This document shows, piece by piece, positions 55,174 through 64,000 of a DNA stretch of 64,000 nucleotides. Positions within the stretch are counted from its first letter, which is position 1; each line of letters opens with the position of its first letter. The stretch is taken from the NCBI RefSeq assembly GCF_900176205.1, contig NZ_LT859959.1, positions 7,615,001 to 7,679,000 on the forward strand, written 5' to 3'. The notes below the pieces were generated by a model that saw nothing but the letters and a program-made list of their open reading frames with translations, was not told the origin of the DNA and did not search any database. A program made the translations under genes and the position numbers. Source of the stretch: Bradyrhizobium sp. ORS 285. Lineage in GTDB: Bacteria; Pseudomonadota; Alphaproteobacteria; Rhizobiales; Xanthobacteraceae.

Positions 55174-56580
55174 ATGACCCGCCCCAGCCTGCTGCCCGTC
55201 TTCGTTTCGACTGTCGCTGTGACCGCCCTTGCGCTCGGCGTCGCCCGTGCCCGCGATGTGCCGCAAGTGGCAACGGGCTTCATGGCCAACATGGTGTGCT
55301 CGGAGACCTTCGTCTCCGGCCTCGATCCGGACCGGATCCTGTCCGAGACTCGCGACGCGATGCCCGGCGCCGGCCTGCTGACCTGGGCGATGACCGTCAG
55401 CGTCGACCGCGCCGCGAAGGACGTCATTGTCAGCCTGCTCGGGCTCGGCCGCAGCCGTGCGGTCTATCGCGACGGCCTCGGCTGCCATCTCGATCATGGC
55501 GAGGCGGAGGGATGGCCGGCCATCCGGCTGCCCCCGCCGCAGCCTGCCTTGCTCGGCGAGATCGCTCCCCCGCGCCTCGTGGAGCCTTCCTCGCCGACCC
55601 TCGCTGCCGCGCTCGACCGTGCCTTTGCCGAACCGGACGCGCCGCCCTTTCGACGGACCCACGCGGTCATCGTGCTCAAGGACGGCAAGCTGATCGCCGA
55701 ACGTTATGCGCCAGGTGTTGCGCTCGACACGCCTTTGCTTGGCTTCTCGGCGACCAAGTCGATGACCGCCACCCTGATCGGCATCCTCGTCCACCAGGGC
55801 AAGCTCGCACTGCATGTGCCAGCGCCCATTACGGCATGGCAGAGCGAAAGCGATCCGCGTCATGCCATCACCGTCGATCATCTGCTCCGCCACACCGCCG
55901 GGCTTGCGCTCGGAAGTTCGCTGCAGGCCTCGTTGTCGTCGGCTCTCGAGCCCGTGAACCGGATGAAGTTCGTCGAGCCCGACCGTGCTGCGTTCGCCGA
56001 GTCGATGCCGCTCGAAACCACGCCGGGCGCGGTCAGCAACTATCACGACGGCAACACCGTCATTCTCTCGCAACTGATCCGCGACGCCGCCGGCGGCAGT
56101 GCCGCGGACGTGCTGCGCTTTGCGCATCGCGAGCTGTTGGATCCGCTCGGCATGCGCAACGTCACGATCGAGTTCGACGCCGCCGGCACGCCGGAAGGAT
56201 CGAGCCAGATGCTGGCCTCGGCGCGCGACTGGGCGCGGCTCGGCCAATTGTATCTCGACGACGGTGTCGTCGCCGGACGCCGCATCCTGCCTGCAGGCTG
56301 GGTTGCGTATGTCAGGACGCCTACGCCGAACGCCTTTGTCGGCCTCGGCGCCGGCTTCTGGACCAACCGTGGCGACAGCTTTGGCGCCACCTATCGCATC
56401 TCCCATGGCTGGCCGCGCGATGCCTTCTTTGCCAAGGGCTCGCTCGGCCAGTACGTCATCGTCATCCCCTCCGAGCGCCTCGTCATCGCGCGCTTCGGCC
56501 GCACCGTGAACTGGCCGCCGGAAGCCGACGGCGTGGCGCAGCTCGTGAGCGACGTGATCGCGGCGACGCGTGGGGAGTGA
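55174..56580 (+). CDS. exported serine hydrolase (beta-lactamase family)
   Basis: A 468-residue protein with a signal peptide (MTRPSLLPVFVSTVAVTALALGVARA). ATG 55174 has GCCGGAG upstream. The SxxK nucleophile is SATK near residue 194, and SNYHDGN near residue 285 supplies the second motif. HLLRHTAGLALG is the esterase/DAP-like helix. It probably acts in the periplasm on esters or peptides. It is different from the gene at 35955, which has no signal peptide. Confidence 0.85.
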   Translation: MTRPSLLPVFVSTVAVTALALGVARARDVPQVATGFMANMVCSETFVSGLDPDRILSETRDAMPGAGLLTWAMTVSVDRAAKDVIVSLLGLGRSRAVYRDGLGCHLDHGEAEGWPAIRLPPPQPALLGEIAPPRLVEPSSPTLAAALDRAFAEPDAPPFRRTHAVIVLKDGKLIAERYAPGVALDTPLLGFSATKSMTATLIGILVHQGKLALHVPAPITAWQSESDPRHAITVDHLLRHTAGLALGSSLQASLSSALEPVNRMKFVEPDRAAFAESMPLETTPGAVSNYHDGNTVILSQLIRDAAGGSAADVLRFAHRELLDPLGMRNVTIEFDAAGTPEGSSQMLASARDWARLGQLYLDDGVVAGRRILPAGWVAYVRTPTPNAFVGLGAGFWTNRGDSFGATYRISHGWPRDAFFAKGSLGQYVIVIPSERLVIARFGRTVNWPPEADGVAQLVSDVIAATRGE

Positions 56581-56588
56581 TGTGTGGA

Positions 56589-57956
56589 TCAGGCCCTCCC
56601 CAAAGCGGTGGCCTGCTCGACGCGATCGAAGCGCTCCAGCGACAGGATTGCGTCGGCAAAGCTCTGTGCGCGGCTGCTCAGCACCGGCCGCGCCAGCGTG
56701 ATGAACTTGTCGCTCATCGCCTGCGCCGTCGGGAACGAGGTCGGCTCGCCCGAGGGATCGTCGTGCAGCCGCTCGTGCACGCCGTCCTCGGTGGTGATGG
56801 TGACGCGCGCGCCGAACGGATGGCTGCGGCCTTCCAATGTCTCGTCCTGCACGACGTCGAATTTGTCGGCGAGATTGTTGATCGCGCGATCGCCGAGACG
56901 CGTGTAGTCGTCCCAGCCGAAGCGGCCCTGGTCGAGCGCCAGCGCGCCGGTGAAGAACATCGAGAACTGGCCGCCGACGATCGAGGTCGGATGCCGCTTG
57001 GTGCTCGCATCGCCCGTGAGCGTGATGCCGTTGCGATGCAGGCCGACCTCGACGCGCTTGACCTGGTCGGGCGTGAGATTGTGCTCGCGGCGCAGCGCGA
57101 TGATGGCGTCGATCGCGGCGTGGGTGTAGCGGCAGCTCGGATACGGCTTCACGCCGATCTTCATCGTCTCGTAGGTCGTGCCGAGACCCGCCACCGCCTT
57201 GTCGTGATGCGGCGTGTCGGTGTAGCCGACCAGCAGGCCGTGCTTGCCCTCGACGGACTCGATCGCGCCGACGAAATCGTTCTTGGCCAAGGTCGCCGCG
57301 ATCACGCCGTTCATCGCCGAGGCGCCGACCTGATAGCGCTTGTTCCAGGCGCCGTTGACGAGAAACTGCAGCGAGCCCGCGGCCTGGCTGCCGGACACGC
57401 CGAATGCGTAGACCAGCTGCTGCTCGGACAATCCGAACAGCTTGCCGGCCGCCGCCGCGGCGCCGTAGGTGCCGGCGGTCGCGGTCGGATGAAAGCCCCG
57501 CGCATAGTGCGAGGTCGGGTCGAGCGCATTGCCGAGCCGGCAGCATACCTCATAGCCGGCCACGATCGCGGTCAGTACCTCGCGCCCGGACGCGCCGACC
57601 ATTTCGCCGACGGCGAAGGCCGCAGGCACCACCGGCGCGCTCGGATGCAGCGAGGAATCGGCGTGGGTATCGTCGAAGTCGAGCGAGTGGCCCATCGTGC
57701 CGTTCAGCAGCGCCGCCACGGCGGGAGTCCAGGTCCTGCTGTCGCCGAACACGGTGGCCTCGCCGGCCGCATCGAGCTTCAGCGCCGCCAGCATGTTGAC
57801 CACCGATGGCGTCGATTCCGCCTCGCGCCGGGCGCGGATGGCGCTGCCGAGAAAGTCCAAGGTCAGCACCTTGGCGCGGTCGAGCACCTCGGGCGGGATA
57901 TCGTCATATTTCAGCTCGGCGACATAGGCGGCGAGCGTTGCGGTTTCCTGGGCCAT
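56589..57956 (-). CDS. MmgE/PrpD family protein
   Basis: A 455-residue protein of the 2-methylcitrate dehydratase superfamily (iron-independent). Family segments are LDFLGSAIRA, NGTMGHSLDFDDTHADSSLHPSAPVVPAAFA and the late KPYPSCRYTHAAIDAI. The methylcitrate pathway genes prpB/prpC are absent nearby, so the substrate is uncertain; itaconate or cis-aconitate isomerase relatives share the fold. It is convergent with the serine hydrolase gene, 8 bases apart. Confidence 0.88.
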   Translation of the reverse strand: MAQETATLAAYVAELKYDDIPPEVLDRAKVLTLDFLGSAIRARREAESTPSVVNMLAALKLDAAGEATVFGDSRTWTPAVAALLNGTMGHSLDFDDTHADSSLHPSAPVVPAAFAVGEMVGASGREVLTAIVAGYEVCCRLGNALDPTSHYARGFHPTATAGTYGAAAAAGKLFGLSEQQLVYAFGVSGSQAAGSLQFLVNGAWNKRYQVGASAMNGVIAATLAKNDFVGAIESVEGKHGLLVGYTDTPHHDKAVAGLGTTYETMKIGVKPYPSCRYTHAAIDAIIALRREHNLTPDQVKRVEVGLHRNGITLTGDASTKRHPTSIVGGQFSMFFTGALALDQGRFGWDDYTRLGDRAINNLADKFDVVQDETLEGRSHPFGARVTITTEDGVHERLHDDPSGEPTSFPTAQAMSDKFITLARPVLSSRAQSFADAILSLERFDRVEQATALGRA

Positions 57957-58076
57957 CGTGTTTCCTCACATCGTTGCAGCGACCGTAGGCAGACTGATTC
58001 CGGCTTTCAAGCCGGTTCCGCCCTGCGAAGGTCTGCCATGCCGGGACCGCGCTGGTCCGTTCGAGGTGAGTGACTG

Positions 58077-59219
58077 ATGCCGTCGATTAAGAAGCTGTTC
58101 GGCCGGGTGTATGCCCGCAGGGCGCAGATGTCGCTCGCCGTGCGCGGCACGGTCGCGGCGACGCTCGCCTTCGCCATCGCCACCGCTCTCCAGCTCAAGC
58201 TGCCGCTGTGGGCGGTGCTGACCTCGCTGATCGTGACGCAAGGCAGCGTCGGGCGTTCGCTGAAGGCCACGCGCGACTACATGTTCGGGACCATCGGCGG
58301 CGCGATCTATGGCGGCGCCATCACCGTGTTCATTCCGCATTCCGGCGAACTGCAACTGCTCGGCATGCTGATCCTGGCGGTGACGCCGCTGGCCTTCATC
58401 GCCGCGCTCAATCCGAGTCTGAACGCCGCTACCGTGACCGCCGTCATCGTGTTGCTGGTGCCGACCATGGGGCACCTCGATCCGCTCGGCTCGGCGGTCG
58501 ATCGCGTGTTCGAGGTGGCCGTCGGCGCGCTCACCGGGCTTGCCGTGTCGTTCGTGGTGCTGCCGTCGCGAGCGCATGTGCAGATGCGTAGCGCCGCCGG
58601 GCGCCTGCTCGAGCTGATCGCCGCCGCCTTCACCGAGCTGTTGGCTGGCCTGTCGCGCGGCCGCGACAACGACGCGCTGCATCGGATCCAGGACGGCATC
58701 GGCACCGCGCTGAGCGAGCTGAACGCCACCGGCGCCGAGGCCGAGCGCGAGCGTTCGGCGCGGCTGTCGACGGGCGCCGACACGGGTCCATTGCTGCGCA
58801 CCATTCTGCGCCTGCGCCATGACGTCGTCATGATCGGCCGCGCCAGCGTCGTGCCGCTGCCGTCGGAGCTGCAGGCGCGCCTGTCGGGACCGGTGGCCCG
58901 CGTCAGCGAGGCGATCGCGACGTATCTGCGCGGCTGTGCGGCGGCGATCCGCAACGGCTCCGGACCGCCCGCGATCTGGCCGATCCACGTCGCGGTCAAG
59001 GCCTATGCGGAAGCCGTGGCGGCGGTGCGCAGCGACGGTCTTACGCGCGGCCTGCCGGGCGATGCCGCCGAACGTTTCTTCGCGCTCGGCTTCTCGCTCG
59101 ACCAGATGCGGCAGAACCTGATCGATCTCGAGCGCGTCGTCGCGGAATGGGCCGAGACCTCGACAGGCAAGCCGCACCGGCCTGAGCCCAAGGAGACATC
59201 CGACACCGCCGGCGCCTGA
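58077..59219 (+). CDS. FUSC-family inner membrane protein
   Basis: A 380-residue protein. Four to six hydrophobic segments occupy residues 22-165 (VRGTVAATLAFAIATALQL, GTIGGAIYGGAITVF and others), followed by a long helical cytosolic region with Arg/Glu-rich coiled coils. This matches the fusaric acid resistance/YccS-like superfamily, usually in efflux of aromatic acids. No partner HlyD gene is adjacent. Confidence 0.8.
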   Translation: MPSIKKLFGRVYARRAQMSLAVRGTVAATLAFAIATALQLKLPLWAVLTSLIVTQGSVGRSLKATRDYMFGTIGGAIYGGAITVFIPHSGELQLLGMLILAVTPLAFIAALNPSLNAATVTAVIVLLVPTMGHLDPLGSAVDRVFEVAVGALTGLAVSFVVLPSRAHVQMRSAAGRLLELIAAAFTELLAGLSRGRDNDALHRIQDGIGTALSELNATGAEAERERSARLSTGADTGPLLRTILRLRHDVVMIGRASVVPLPSELQARLSGPVARVSEAIATYLRGCAAAIRNGSGPPAIWPIHVAVKAYAEAVAAVRSDGLTRGLPGDAAERFFALGFSLDQMRQNLIDLERVVAEWAETSTGKPHRPEPKETSDTAGA

Positions 59220-59224
59220 TTTCC

Positions 59225-60607
59225 TCATCGCGACAGCCGCACGAAGCGCAGCACCAGCAGCGCCGCATAAATCGCCGTGCCGGCCGACAACCCGATCCAG
59301 ATTCCGACCGCGCCGAGCGAGGTATGCAGCCCGAGAACGTAGGAGGCGGGAAAGCCGATCAGCCAATAGCCGAGCACGGCGAGCAGCAAGGGCACGCGCG
59401 TGTCCTTGATGCCGCGCAGGGCGCCAACGGCGATGGTCTGCAGCGCATCGGTGATGAAGAAGGTGGTGCCGACGAGCAGCAGCGTGTCGGCGAGCGCGAC
59501 GGTCGCTCCGACATTGGCGACGCCGCTGCCGAGAAACAGCTGCACGATCTCGAACCGCGCGAGGATGATGCCGAGCGTGAACGCGATCGCGAGCACGAGG
59601 CCGAGCAGCAGCGCCATCAGGCCGGCGCGGCGAACGCCATGCGCATCGTTCCGCCCGGCGGCATGGCCGACGCGCACGGTGGCCGCCATGCTGATGCCGA
59701 ACGGAACCATGAACAGGATCGCCGTAATCTGCAGCGCGATCTGATGCGCGGCGAGCGCGGCGGTGCTGATCAGTCCCATCAGGATCGCCGCCGCGGAGAA
59801 TAGCCCGTATTCCAGCAGGAACGACAGCGAGATCGGCGCGCCGATGATGAGCAGCTGTCGCATCAGCGACCAGTCGATCTGTCCGAGCCGTGCCAGCACG
59901 TGATAGTCGCGGAACGGCGGACGGAACGTCGCGAACCAGAGTCCGGCAAGAAAGGTCGCCAGATTGACGGTCGAGGTTGCGAGCCCGACGCCGGTGAGAC
60001 CGAGCTGCGGAAATCCCCAATGACCGTAGAGCAGCGGATAGACCAGCAGCGCGTTGAGCGGGATTGCGGCGAGGGTGATCCCGAGCACCGGCTCCGGCCG
60101 ATTGACGGCGCCCATGAAGCTGCGCAGCGCCAGGAACCACAGCATCGGCGCGACGCCCCAGGCGAGGCCAGCCAGATAGTCATGGGCGAGATGCGCTACA
60201 CCAGGCGCCTGCCCGAGTGCGAGCAGGATCGCCTCGCCGTTCAGTGCGATCAGCATGATCGGCAGCGCTATGAACAGTCCGGCCCACAGGCCGACGCGCA
60301 GCGCGCGGCGGACCAGCCCCGCATCGTCGGCGCCGAACGCCTGCGCCGCCAGCGGGGCCACCGCCGACATCAGGCCCATGCCGAAGGTCGAGCCAACGAA
60401 GTACACTGTGCCCGACAAGGCGGCGGCAGCAACAGCGTCGCCGCCGAGCCGGCCGATGAAGGCGAGGTCGGTCGACATCATCGCGATCTGGGACAATTGC
60501 GTCAGCGCCATCGGCGCGGCGAGCCGGATCGTCTCCCAGAGTTCGAGGGTGAGCGATCGTGTCGCCGCTTCTGGCCGCGCGGTATGGGTTCCAATGCTGC
60601 GGGTCAT
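59225..60607 (-). CDS. MATE family efflux transporter
   Basis: A 460-residue protein with about 12 hydrophobic segments in two homologous halves. Typical segments are IAMMSTDLAFIGRLGGDAVAAAALS near the start and FGISMAATVRVGHAAGRND after the midpoint. NorM/DinF-type MATE proteins extrude drugs or cationic compounds using Na+ or H+. It is convergent with the FUSC gene, only 5 bases apart. Confidence 0.92.
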   Translation of the reverse strand: MTRSIGTHTARPEAATRSLTLELWETIRLAAPMALTQLSQIAMMSTDLAFIGRLGGDAVAAAALSGTVYFVGSTFGMGLMSAVAPLAAQAFGADDAGLVRRALRVGLWAGLFIALPIMLIALNGEAILLALGQAPGVAHLAHDYLAGLAWGVAPMLWFLALRSFMGAVNRPEPVLGITLAAIPLNALLVYPLLYGHWGFPQLGLTGVGLATSTVNLATFLAGLWFATFRPPFRDYHVLARLGQIDWSLMRQLLIIGAPISLSFLLEYGLFSAAAILMGLISTAALAAHQIALQITAILFMVPFGISMAATVRVGHAAGRNDAHGVRRAGLMALLLGLVLAIAFTLGIILARFEIVQLFLGSGVANVGATVALADTLLLVGTTFFITDALQTIAVGALRGIKDTRVPLLLAVLGYWLIGFPASYVLGLHTSLGAVGIWIGLSAGTAIYAALLVLRFVRLSR

Positions 60608-60793
60608 GGCGCGGCTATAGCAGCCTTGGCGAGCGTGTGCACATCACCGCGGCTTGTTCCACCGCATGGCCGTGCGGCGTGTGAGCGCAGTTCTGTTCGG
60701 CGATCCCCGATCATGGCCTCGCGTTGCATCGTGTCGTCCGCGGCTCCGCGTTCTCGCGGCGCGTTTCGCACCCGAGCTTTGCAGGATCGATGG

Positions 60794-61035
60794 CCCTCGG
60801 AAGTGAGAGGGCGCAGGGAAGGCCGGGTGCTTGACCACACCCATGGCCCGCCTGCAAAAGAAGTAGCAGGCGGCAGTCACCACAGGTGGGCCGCGCATCC
60901 GGCCTTCCCTGCGCAATGGTTGGAATGGCTTATACGTACTCTCCCCGGTGCGCCGGGCTTGTTGGCCACCGTCACCGACAGATCGCTCGCCGGCTTGACC
61001 TCAGCGTCGGGAGGCCAGGACCATACGATTTCGCC
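60794..61035. repeat. dispersed structured repeat, copy 2 (inverted)
   Basis: Inverse complement of the element at 51355-51613. The arms GCGCAGGGAAGGCCGG (60811-60826) and CCGGCCTTCCCTGCGC (60899-60914) are perfect over 16 bases; the inner stem is CCGCCTGC/GCAGGCGG (60848-60855 with 60866-60873). The inner stem differs from copy 1 by a compensatory pair. The rest of the 877-base gap (60608-61484) has only the short frame at 61216-61464. Confidence 0.8.
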
Positions 61036-61215
61036 GTATGCGACCGCTCCTTCGTCCACGCGCCAACTCGAGTTGCCCCGAGTGCGTGCTGAAAGCCGCC
61101 GCATCCATCGCATCCCACCCTCAACGTTCGTGACGATCGTGAAGCGTCCCTCTCAGCGAAGGCTGGATGCGCGCATTGTTTCCGAATTTCGGAAATAAAG
61201 CAAGCGAATTCTTAG

Positions 61216-61464
61216 GCAACACGATCTCGCTCGGAGCATGCGGCTGAAGCCGCTAACGAATCTGGTCTTTCCACGCACGCTCGCTTAGCCGGTCTGCCGC
61301 TGGCCTGTAGCGCTCTCGTCGCAAGTTGGCGGGGAGATGCGCAGGGTGAGTCGATCGCGCTCGTGATCGATGCCGGCAGCGACGACGCAGCATGCTTCCG
61401 GGAGGCATGGGCTTTGGTCCCGTCGCGGATCGAGATTGATCGCACCAGAGAACGCTTTGTATGA
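61216..61464 (+). pseudogene. possible gene remnant without start codon
   Basis: An 82-codon open frame ending in TGA 61462-61464 whose second half looks protein-like (GESIALVIDAGSDDAACFREAW, then VPSRIEID). No ATG or GTG lies upstream of the protein-like part; the only in-frame GTG is internal. It follows a frame stop at 61213. It may be the tail of a decayed gene. I do not recognise a family. Confidence 0.25.
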
Positions 61465-61484
61465 TCTACCCCAACAGGTCGGCC

Positions 61485-61979
61485 TTACGCCTGAAATTCG
61501 TCGGACCCTCTGAGAATTCCCGTCAGAATAGAAATCTCGTCGGCGAGCTTCGCTGCAAGAGCGAGGCTAGCCGGGTGCACCGGAACCACATGGGCGCCTC
61601 TTTCACCGAGTTCGAAGTAGACGCTGACCCGGCGCTCGCCGTCTCCGGCAAAGTGTTCGCCAGCCCAGATTCGACTGCATTCGTCGAAGAACCAGTGGGC
61701 CGTGAAAGTCGGCCAGATGTGGAATAGCCGGCCGGTGATGATCAGGCGACGTGCATTCGGATCGATCTCCACCGTCCAGCTCCTGGTTGCTTTGGCGACG
61801 ACGAGGCCGAGCAGGATGAAGAGAAAGAGCATGCCGAGGTCGGACGAACCCGAAGTTTGGCTCATTCCTATTCCGATCATCAAAGCCAGGGCGCTTGCGC
61901 ATGCGATTTGGAGTAGGCTGGGGCGCCCGGGTACGAAGATCAATTTCCGAACTGCGACTCGAGTTGGTTCTTGCGACAT
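61485..61979 (-). CDS. hypothetical membrane protein, 164 residues
   Basis: ATG 61979 (GAGAAG upstream) gives 164 residues with two adjacent hydrophobic segments (about 26-42 and 48-64), then a soluble domain (about 70-160) with WTVEIDPNARRLIITGRLF and an ALAAKLADEISIL helix. Topology suggests a small inner-membrane protein with a cytosolic domain of PH-like strands. Function unknown. It is divergent from a LuxR-type regulator 145 bases away, so the two may be linked. Confidence 0.6.
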   Translation of the reverse strand: MSQEPTRVAVRKLIFVPGRPSLLQIACASALALMIGIGMSQTSGSSDLGMLFLFILLGLVVAKATRSWTVEIDPNARRLIITGRLFHIWPTFTAHWFFDECSRIWAGEHFAGDGERRVSVYFELGERGAHVVPVHPASLALAAKLADEISILTGILRGSDEFQA

Positions 61980-62124
61980 AGCTGGGCTTCTCGGCGAGCC
62001 TGCGGAAGCTACCACAGGCGTCAGGTTGATGAGAGCCAAACCGCGCAGGCGGTCGACGTTCTTTCTGCTACCTGTATGCCGCTTTCCTGTTAGACTCAGC
62101 TGCTGAATTCTTCGGGGGACGCGC

Positions 62125-62892
62125 GTGCGCGGTGGGACAGACGACACAGTCGGGCCAACTGACCCGCAGCAGGCTCCTCAGCCAAACCTCGACCTGCGGG
62201 CGTGGATCGACGTGCTCGGCTCGGTGCCGAGCGGGACGGTCACGGAGGATCAGATCCTGGCCTGGGTCGAGGGGCCGCTGCGCGGGTTCTTCCCGTTCCA
62301 GCGATTTCTCGGCGCCTACGGCCGGCTCACCGGCGGCCGCATCCGGATGCGCAATCTGGTGACATCGGGCTATCCGGACGATTTTGTGCTGGGGCTCGAA
62401 GAGAGCTTCGACCTTGGCGCGCGCGGCTGCTTTGCGTGGTGGGTGCAGAACCGCGCGGCGTTCATTCTCGATCCCGCCGATCCGCCGCTGTTTGCGACCG
62501 CGCGCGAGCTCGACGAGATCAGACAATTGTCGCTCGGCGTCGTCGCGGGTCATGGCGTCATCGATCCCTTCGCCAGTGCCGGCACCTATCTCAGCTTTGC
62601 CGGCGTCGCGGCCGACCAGCCGCATCATGTCCGGACGTCGTTGAACCTGATTGCGCCGGTGCTGCATGCGTTGTTTCTCGCGACCGAGCAAATGGCGGCG
62701 CCGCGGCTGGATCTCGGCAAGCTCACGGAGCGGCAGCGCGAGCTGGTCGATCTTGCGCTGATGGGCCTGGCGGACAAGACAATCGCCTCACGCCTCGGGA
62801 TCTCCGAGCATACGGTCGGCAATCATTTACGCATCATCTATGAGCGGCTCGGCATCAGCAAGCGCAGCCAGTTGATCGCGGCGCTGAAGTAG
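62125..62892 (+). CDS. LuxR-family regulator, possibly EpsA-like
   Basis: A 255-residue regulator starting at GTG 62125 with GGGGGAC upstream. The C-terminal HTH (about 190-250) has LTERQRELVDLALMGLADKTIASRLGISEHTVGNHL, a clear LuxR/GerE domain. The N-terminal part (about 30-165) has ESFDLGARGCFAWWVQNRAAF and a GxxxFASAGTYLSFAG region; it lacks a receiver domain, so a ligand or protein signal is likely. The arrangement recalls EpsA-type regulators of exopolysaccharide genes, but I cannot confirm this. Confidence 0.82.
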   Translation: MRGGTDDTVGPTDPQQAPQPNLDLRAWIDVLGSVPSGTVTEDQILAWVEGPLRGFFPFQRFLGAYGRLTGGRIRMRNLVTSGYPDDFVLGLEESFDLGARGCFAWWVQNRAAFILDPADPPLFATARELDEIRQLSLGVVAGHGVIDPFASAGTYLSFAGVAADQPHHVRTSLNLIAPVLHALFLATEQMAAPRLDLGKLTERQRELVDLALMGLADKTIASRLGISEHTVGNHLRIIYERLGISKRSQLIAALK

Positions 62893-63017
62893 TCGCGGCC
62901 TGGGTTCATGCCGTCCGGCATAGTACGTACGTGCCATCGACCGGCGCACCCCTCTGGTGCTGTCGTAGCGGCCAGAGCGGATCCGGATTCTGGATCCGCG
63001 ATCCCAGGTGGGCCGCC

Positions 63018-63755
63018 ATGACCTCGCTCGTCATTCCTCCACTGCTGACCGCCGCCAGCGCCGCTGCCTTCATGACGCTCGAACGCGTCGCGCCTGGCCG
63101 CGAGCTGCCCAATGCGCCCGGCTGGTACGGCCGCGCGCTGATCGTCACGCTGTCACAGGTCGGCATCACGCTCGTGACCTGCGGGCTCTGGATGCATCTC
63201 GTTGACGGCAGCTCACTGTTCGAGCTGCGTACGCTGAGGGCGCCCGTGCTGCAGGGCTTCATCGCCTGGTTCGTCGGCACCTTCTTCTGCTACTGGTGGC
63301 ACCGCATTCGCCACATGAACGGCTGGTGGCTGCTGTTTCACCAGATTCATCATTCGCCGAGCCGCATCGAGACGGTGACGTCGTTCTACAAGCATCCGGT
63401 CGAGATCCTCGCCGACGGCGTGCTCGCCGCGCTCATCCTGTTTCCGCTGCTCGGCTGCTCGCTCGCGGGCGCATTGTGGTTCAACCTGTTCGCGGCGACC
63501 GGGGAGTTCTTCTATCACGCCAACTACAAATCGCCGCGCTGGCTGAAATATTTCATTCAGACGCCCGAGCTGCATTCGCTGCATCACGAGTTCGATGTGC
63601 ATTGCGGAAACTACGGCGACCTGCCGGTCTGGGACCGGCTGTTCGGGACCTATCGGGATGCTGATGAGTTCGCGGCACGGTGCGGGTTTCCAGGCGAGAG
63701 CGAACGGCAGCTGGGGCGCATGCTGATGTTCCGGGATATGTATGGCAAGGAGTAG
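63018..63755 (+). CDS. sterol desaturase/fatty acid hydroxylase family protein
   Basis: A 245-residue membrane protein with a di-iron centre. ATG 63018 follows GGTGGGCCGCC. The three histidine clusters are HRIRH (near 96), HQIHH (near 109) and HSLHHEFD (near 195), plus a further His in ANYKSPRW context. Four hydrophobic segments flank them. It may hydroxylate or desaturate fatty acids, sterols or carotenoids. Hopanoid or lipid modification is plausible. A GGGTGGGC repeat begins at its stop codon. Confidence 0.88.
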   Translation: MTSLVIPPLLTAASAAAFMTLERVAPGRELPNAPGWYGRALIVTLSQVGITLVTCGLWMHLVDGSSLFELRTLRAPVLQGFIAWFVGTFFCYWWHRIRHMNGWWLLFHQIHHSPSRIETVTSFYKHPVEILADGVLAALILFPLLGCSLAGALWFNLFAATGEFFYHANYKSPRWLKYFIQTPELHSLHHEFDVHCGNYGDLPVWDRLFGTYRDADEFAARCGFPGESERQLGRMLMFRDMYGKE

Positions 63756-63881
63756 GGTGGGCAAAGGCGCGCCATGTAGCGTCTTTTCGCCCGTGGTCTC
63801 GCCCGCGCCGTGCCCACCATCAATGTCATACGCGGAACGACGGTGAGCACGAGCCGCCTATCGGCGGCTCATTGCCCACCC
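63752..63881. repeat. GGGTGGGCAAAG element, copy 2
   Basis: GTAGGGTGGGCAAAG begins at the TAG stop of the hydroxylase gene, and TTGCCCACCC closes it at 63872-63881. The ends match those at 49327-49461, while the interiors differ. Inside is a small GAGCCGCC/GGCGGCTC palindrome near 63851. Confidence 0.7.
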
Positions 63882-64000
63882 CACGGCTGCGTCGTTGTCG
63901 GGAGAGCCGTTCGAGATCGTTGCGGAGGACGGAGACGCGTTGATCGAGATCAGCTTGCCCCTGCAACCTGCCGCAGCGTGGCCTTCACCACGAGGCGATG
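63882..64000. other. window edge, no gene supported
   Basis: The last 119 bases show two weak possibilities. A plus-strand frame from TTG 63895 is open to the edge, with a protein-like start (SGEPFEIVAEDGDALIEIS). A minus-strand frame from the edge stops at 63950-63952 (HRLVVKATLRQVAGAS). Neither has enough length to call. Confidence 0.3.

Noticed and set aside
53824..57546. A 1240-codon minus-strand frame spanning several genes
   Set aside because: It runs antisense to the AraC and serine hydrolase genes and out of frame through MmgE/PrpD. It has no domain and an unnatural Arg/His/Gln-rich composition.
55029..58073. A 1014-codon plus-strand frame
   Set aside because: Overlaps the serine hydrolase in another frame and is antisense to MmgE/PrpD; no motif supports it.
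60877..61113. A 78-codon minus-strand frame overlapping the structured repeat
   Set aside because: Resembles spurious proteins derived from this repeat family; the other copy does not keep the same frame.

Overview
The window is a GC-rich alphaproteobacterial chromosome segment. Gene order and protein sequences point to the genus Bradyrhizobium: a fabA-fabB-fabI run, a Fur/Mur-type regulator without CxxC zinc motifs, a PraR-like regulator beside lnt, and dispersed palindromes typical of Bradyrhizobiaceae. This is an inference from sequence; no database was searched. About 50 protein genes are supported. No tRNA, rRNA or CRISPR array was found.

Layout. 1-2.4 kb: end of fabA, then fabB and fabI (unsaturated fatty acid synthesis), closed by a terminator. 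2.5-5 kb: an autotransporter and a convergent GNAT acetyltransferase. 5-15.9 kb: a minus-strand information-processing block in the order rimP, nusA, ylxR/L7Ae, infB, rbfA, truB, rpsO, pnp, with a candidate promoter and a terminator-like leader hairpin ahead of rimP and a very long hairpin between rpsO and pnp. 16-19.1 kb: a DUF2336 gene, trmB and an M20 peptidase. 19.4-28.4 kb: another compact minus-strand block with tsaB, rimI, fur, a HAD phosphatase, miaB, phoH, ybeY, a CBS/CorC protein, lnt and a PraR-like regulator. These genes serve tRNA modification, ribosome maturation, metal control and lipoprotein maturation.

28.6-41 kb: a soluble chemoreceptor with three PAS repeats, an Nfu Fe-S scaffold, a universal stress protein, trpS, murJ, adenosine kinase, a serine hydrolase, succinate-semialdehyde dehydrogenase and small unknown proteins. 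40.3-49.3 kb is accessory-looking metabolism and regulation: a SulP-STAS-cNMP fusion, PhyH dioxygenase, GST, VOC protein, MR/MLE enolase, a highly divergent ornithine carbamoyltransferase homologue, a Crp/Fnr regulator, a phosphatase and a nitroreductase. 49.3-51.95 kb is a repeat-rich island holding one IS110-family transposase. 52-64 kb returns to ordinary genes: purC, pirin, AraC regulator, serine hydrolase, MmgE/PrpD, FUSC, MATE, LuxR regulator and a sterol-desaturase-like hydroxylase.

The most interesting non-coding signals are five or more families of palindromic repeats placed right at gene ends. One family has two copies, at 51.4 and 60.8 kb, that differ by a compensatory base-pair change, which argues for a conserved RNA structure. 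The IS110 element may carry a guide (bridge) RNA in its non-coding flank. I found no defence island and no clearly new multi-gene system.
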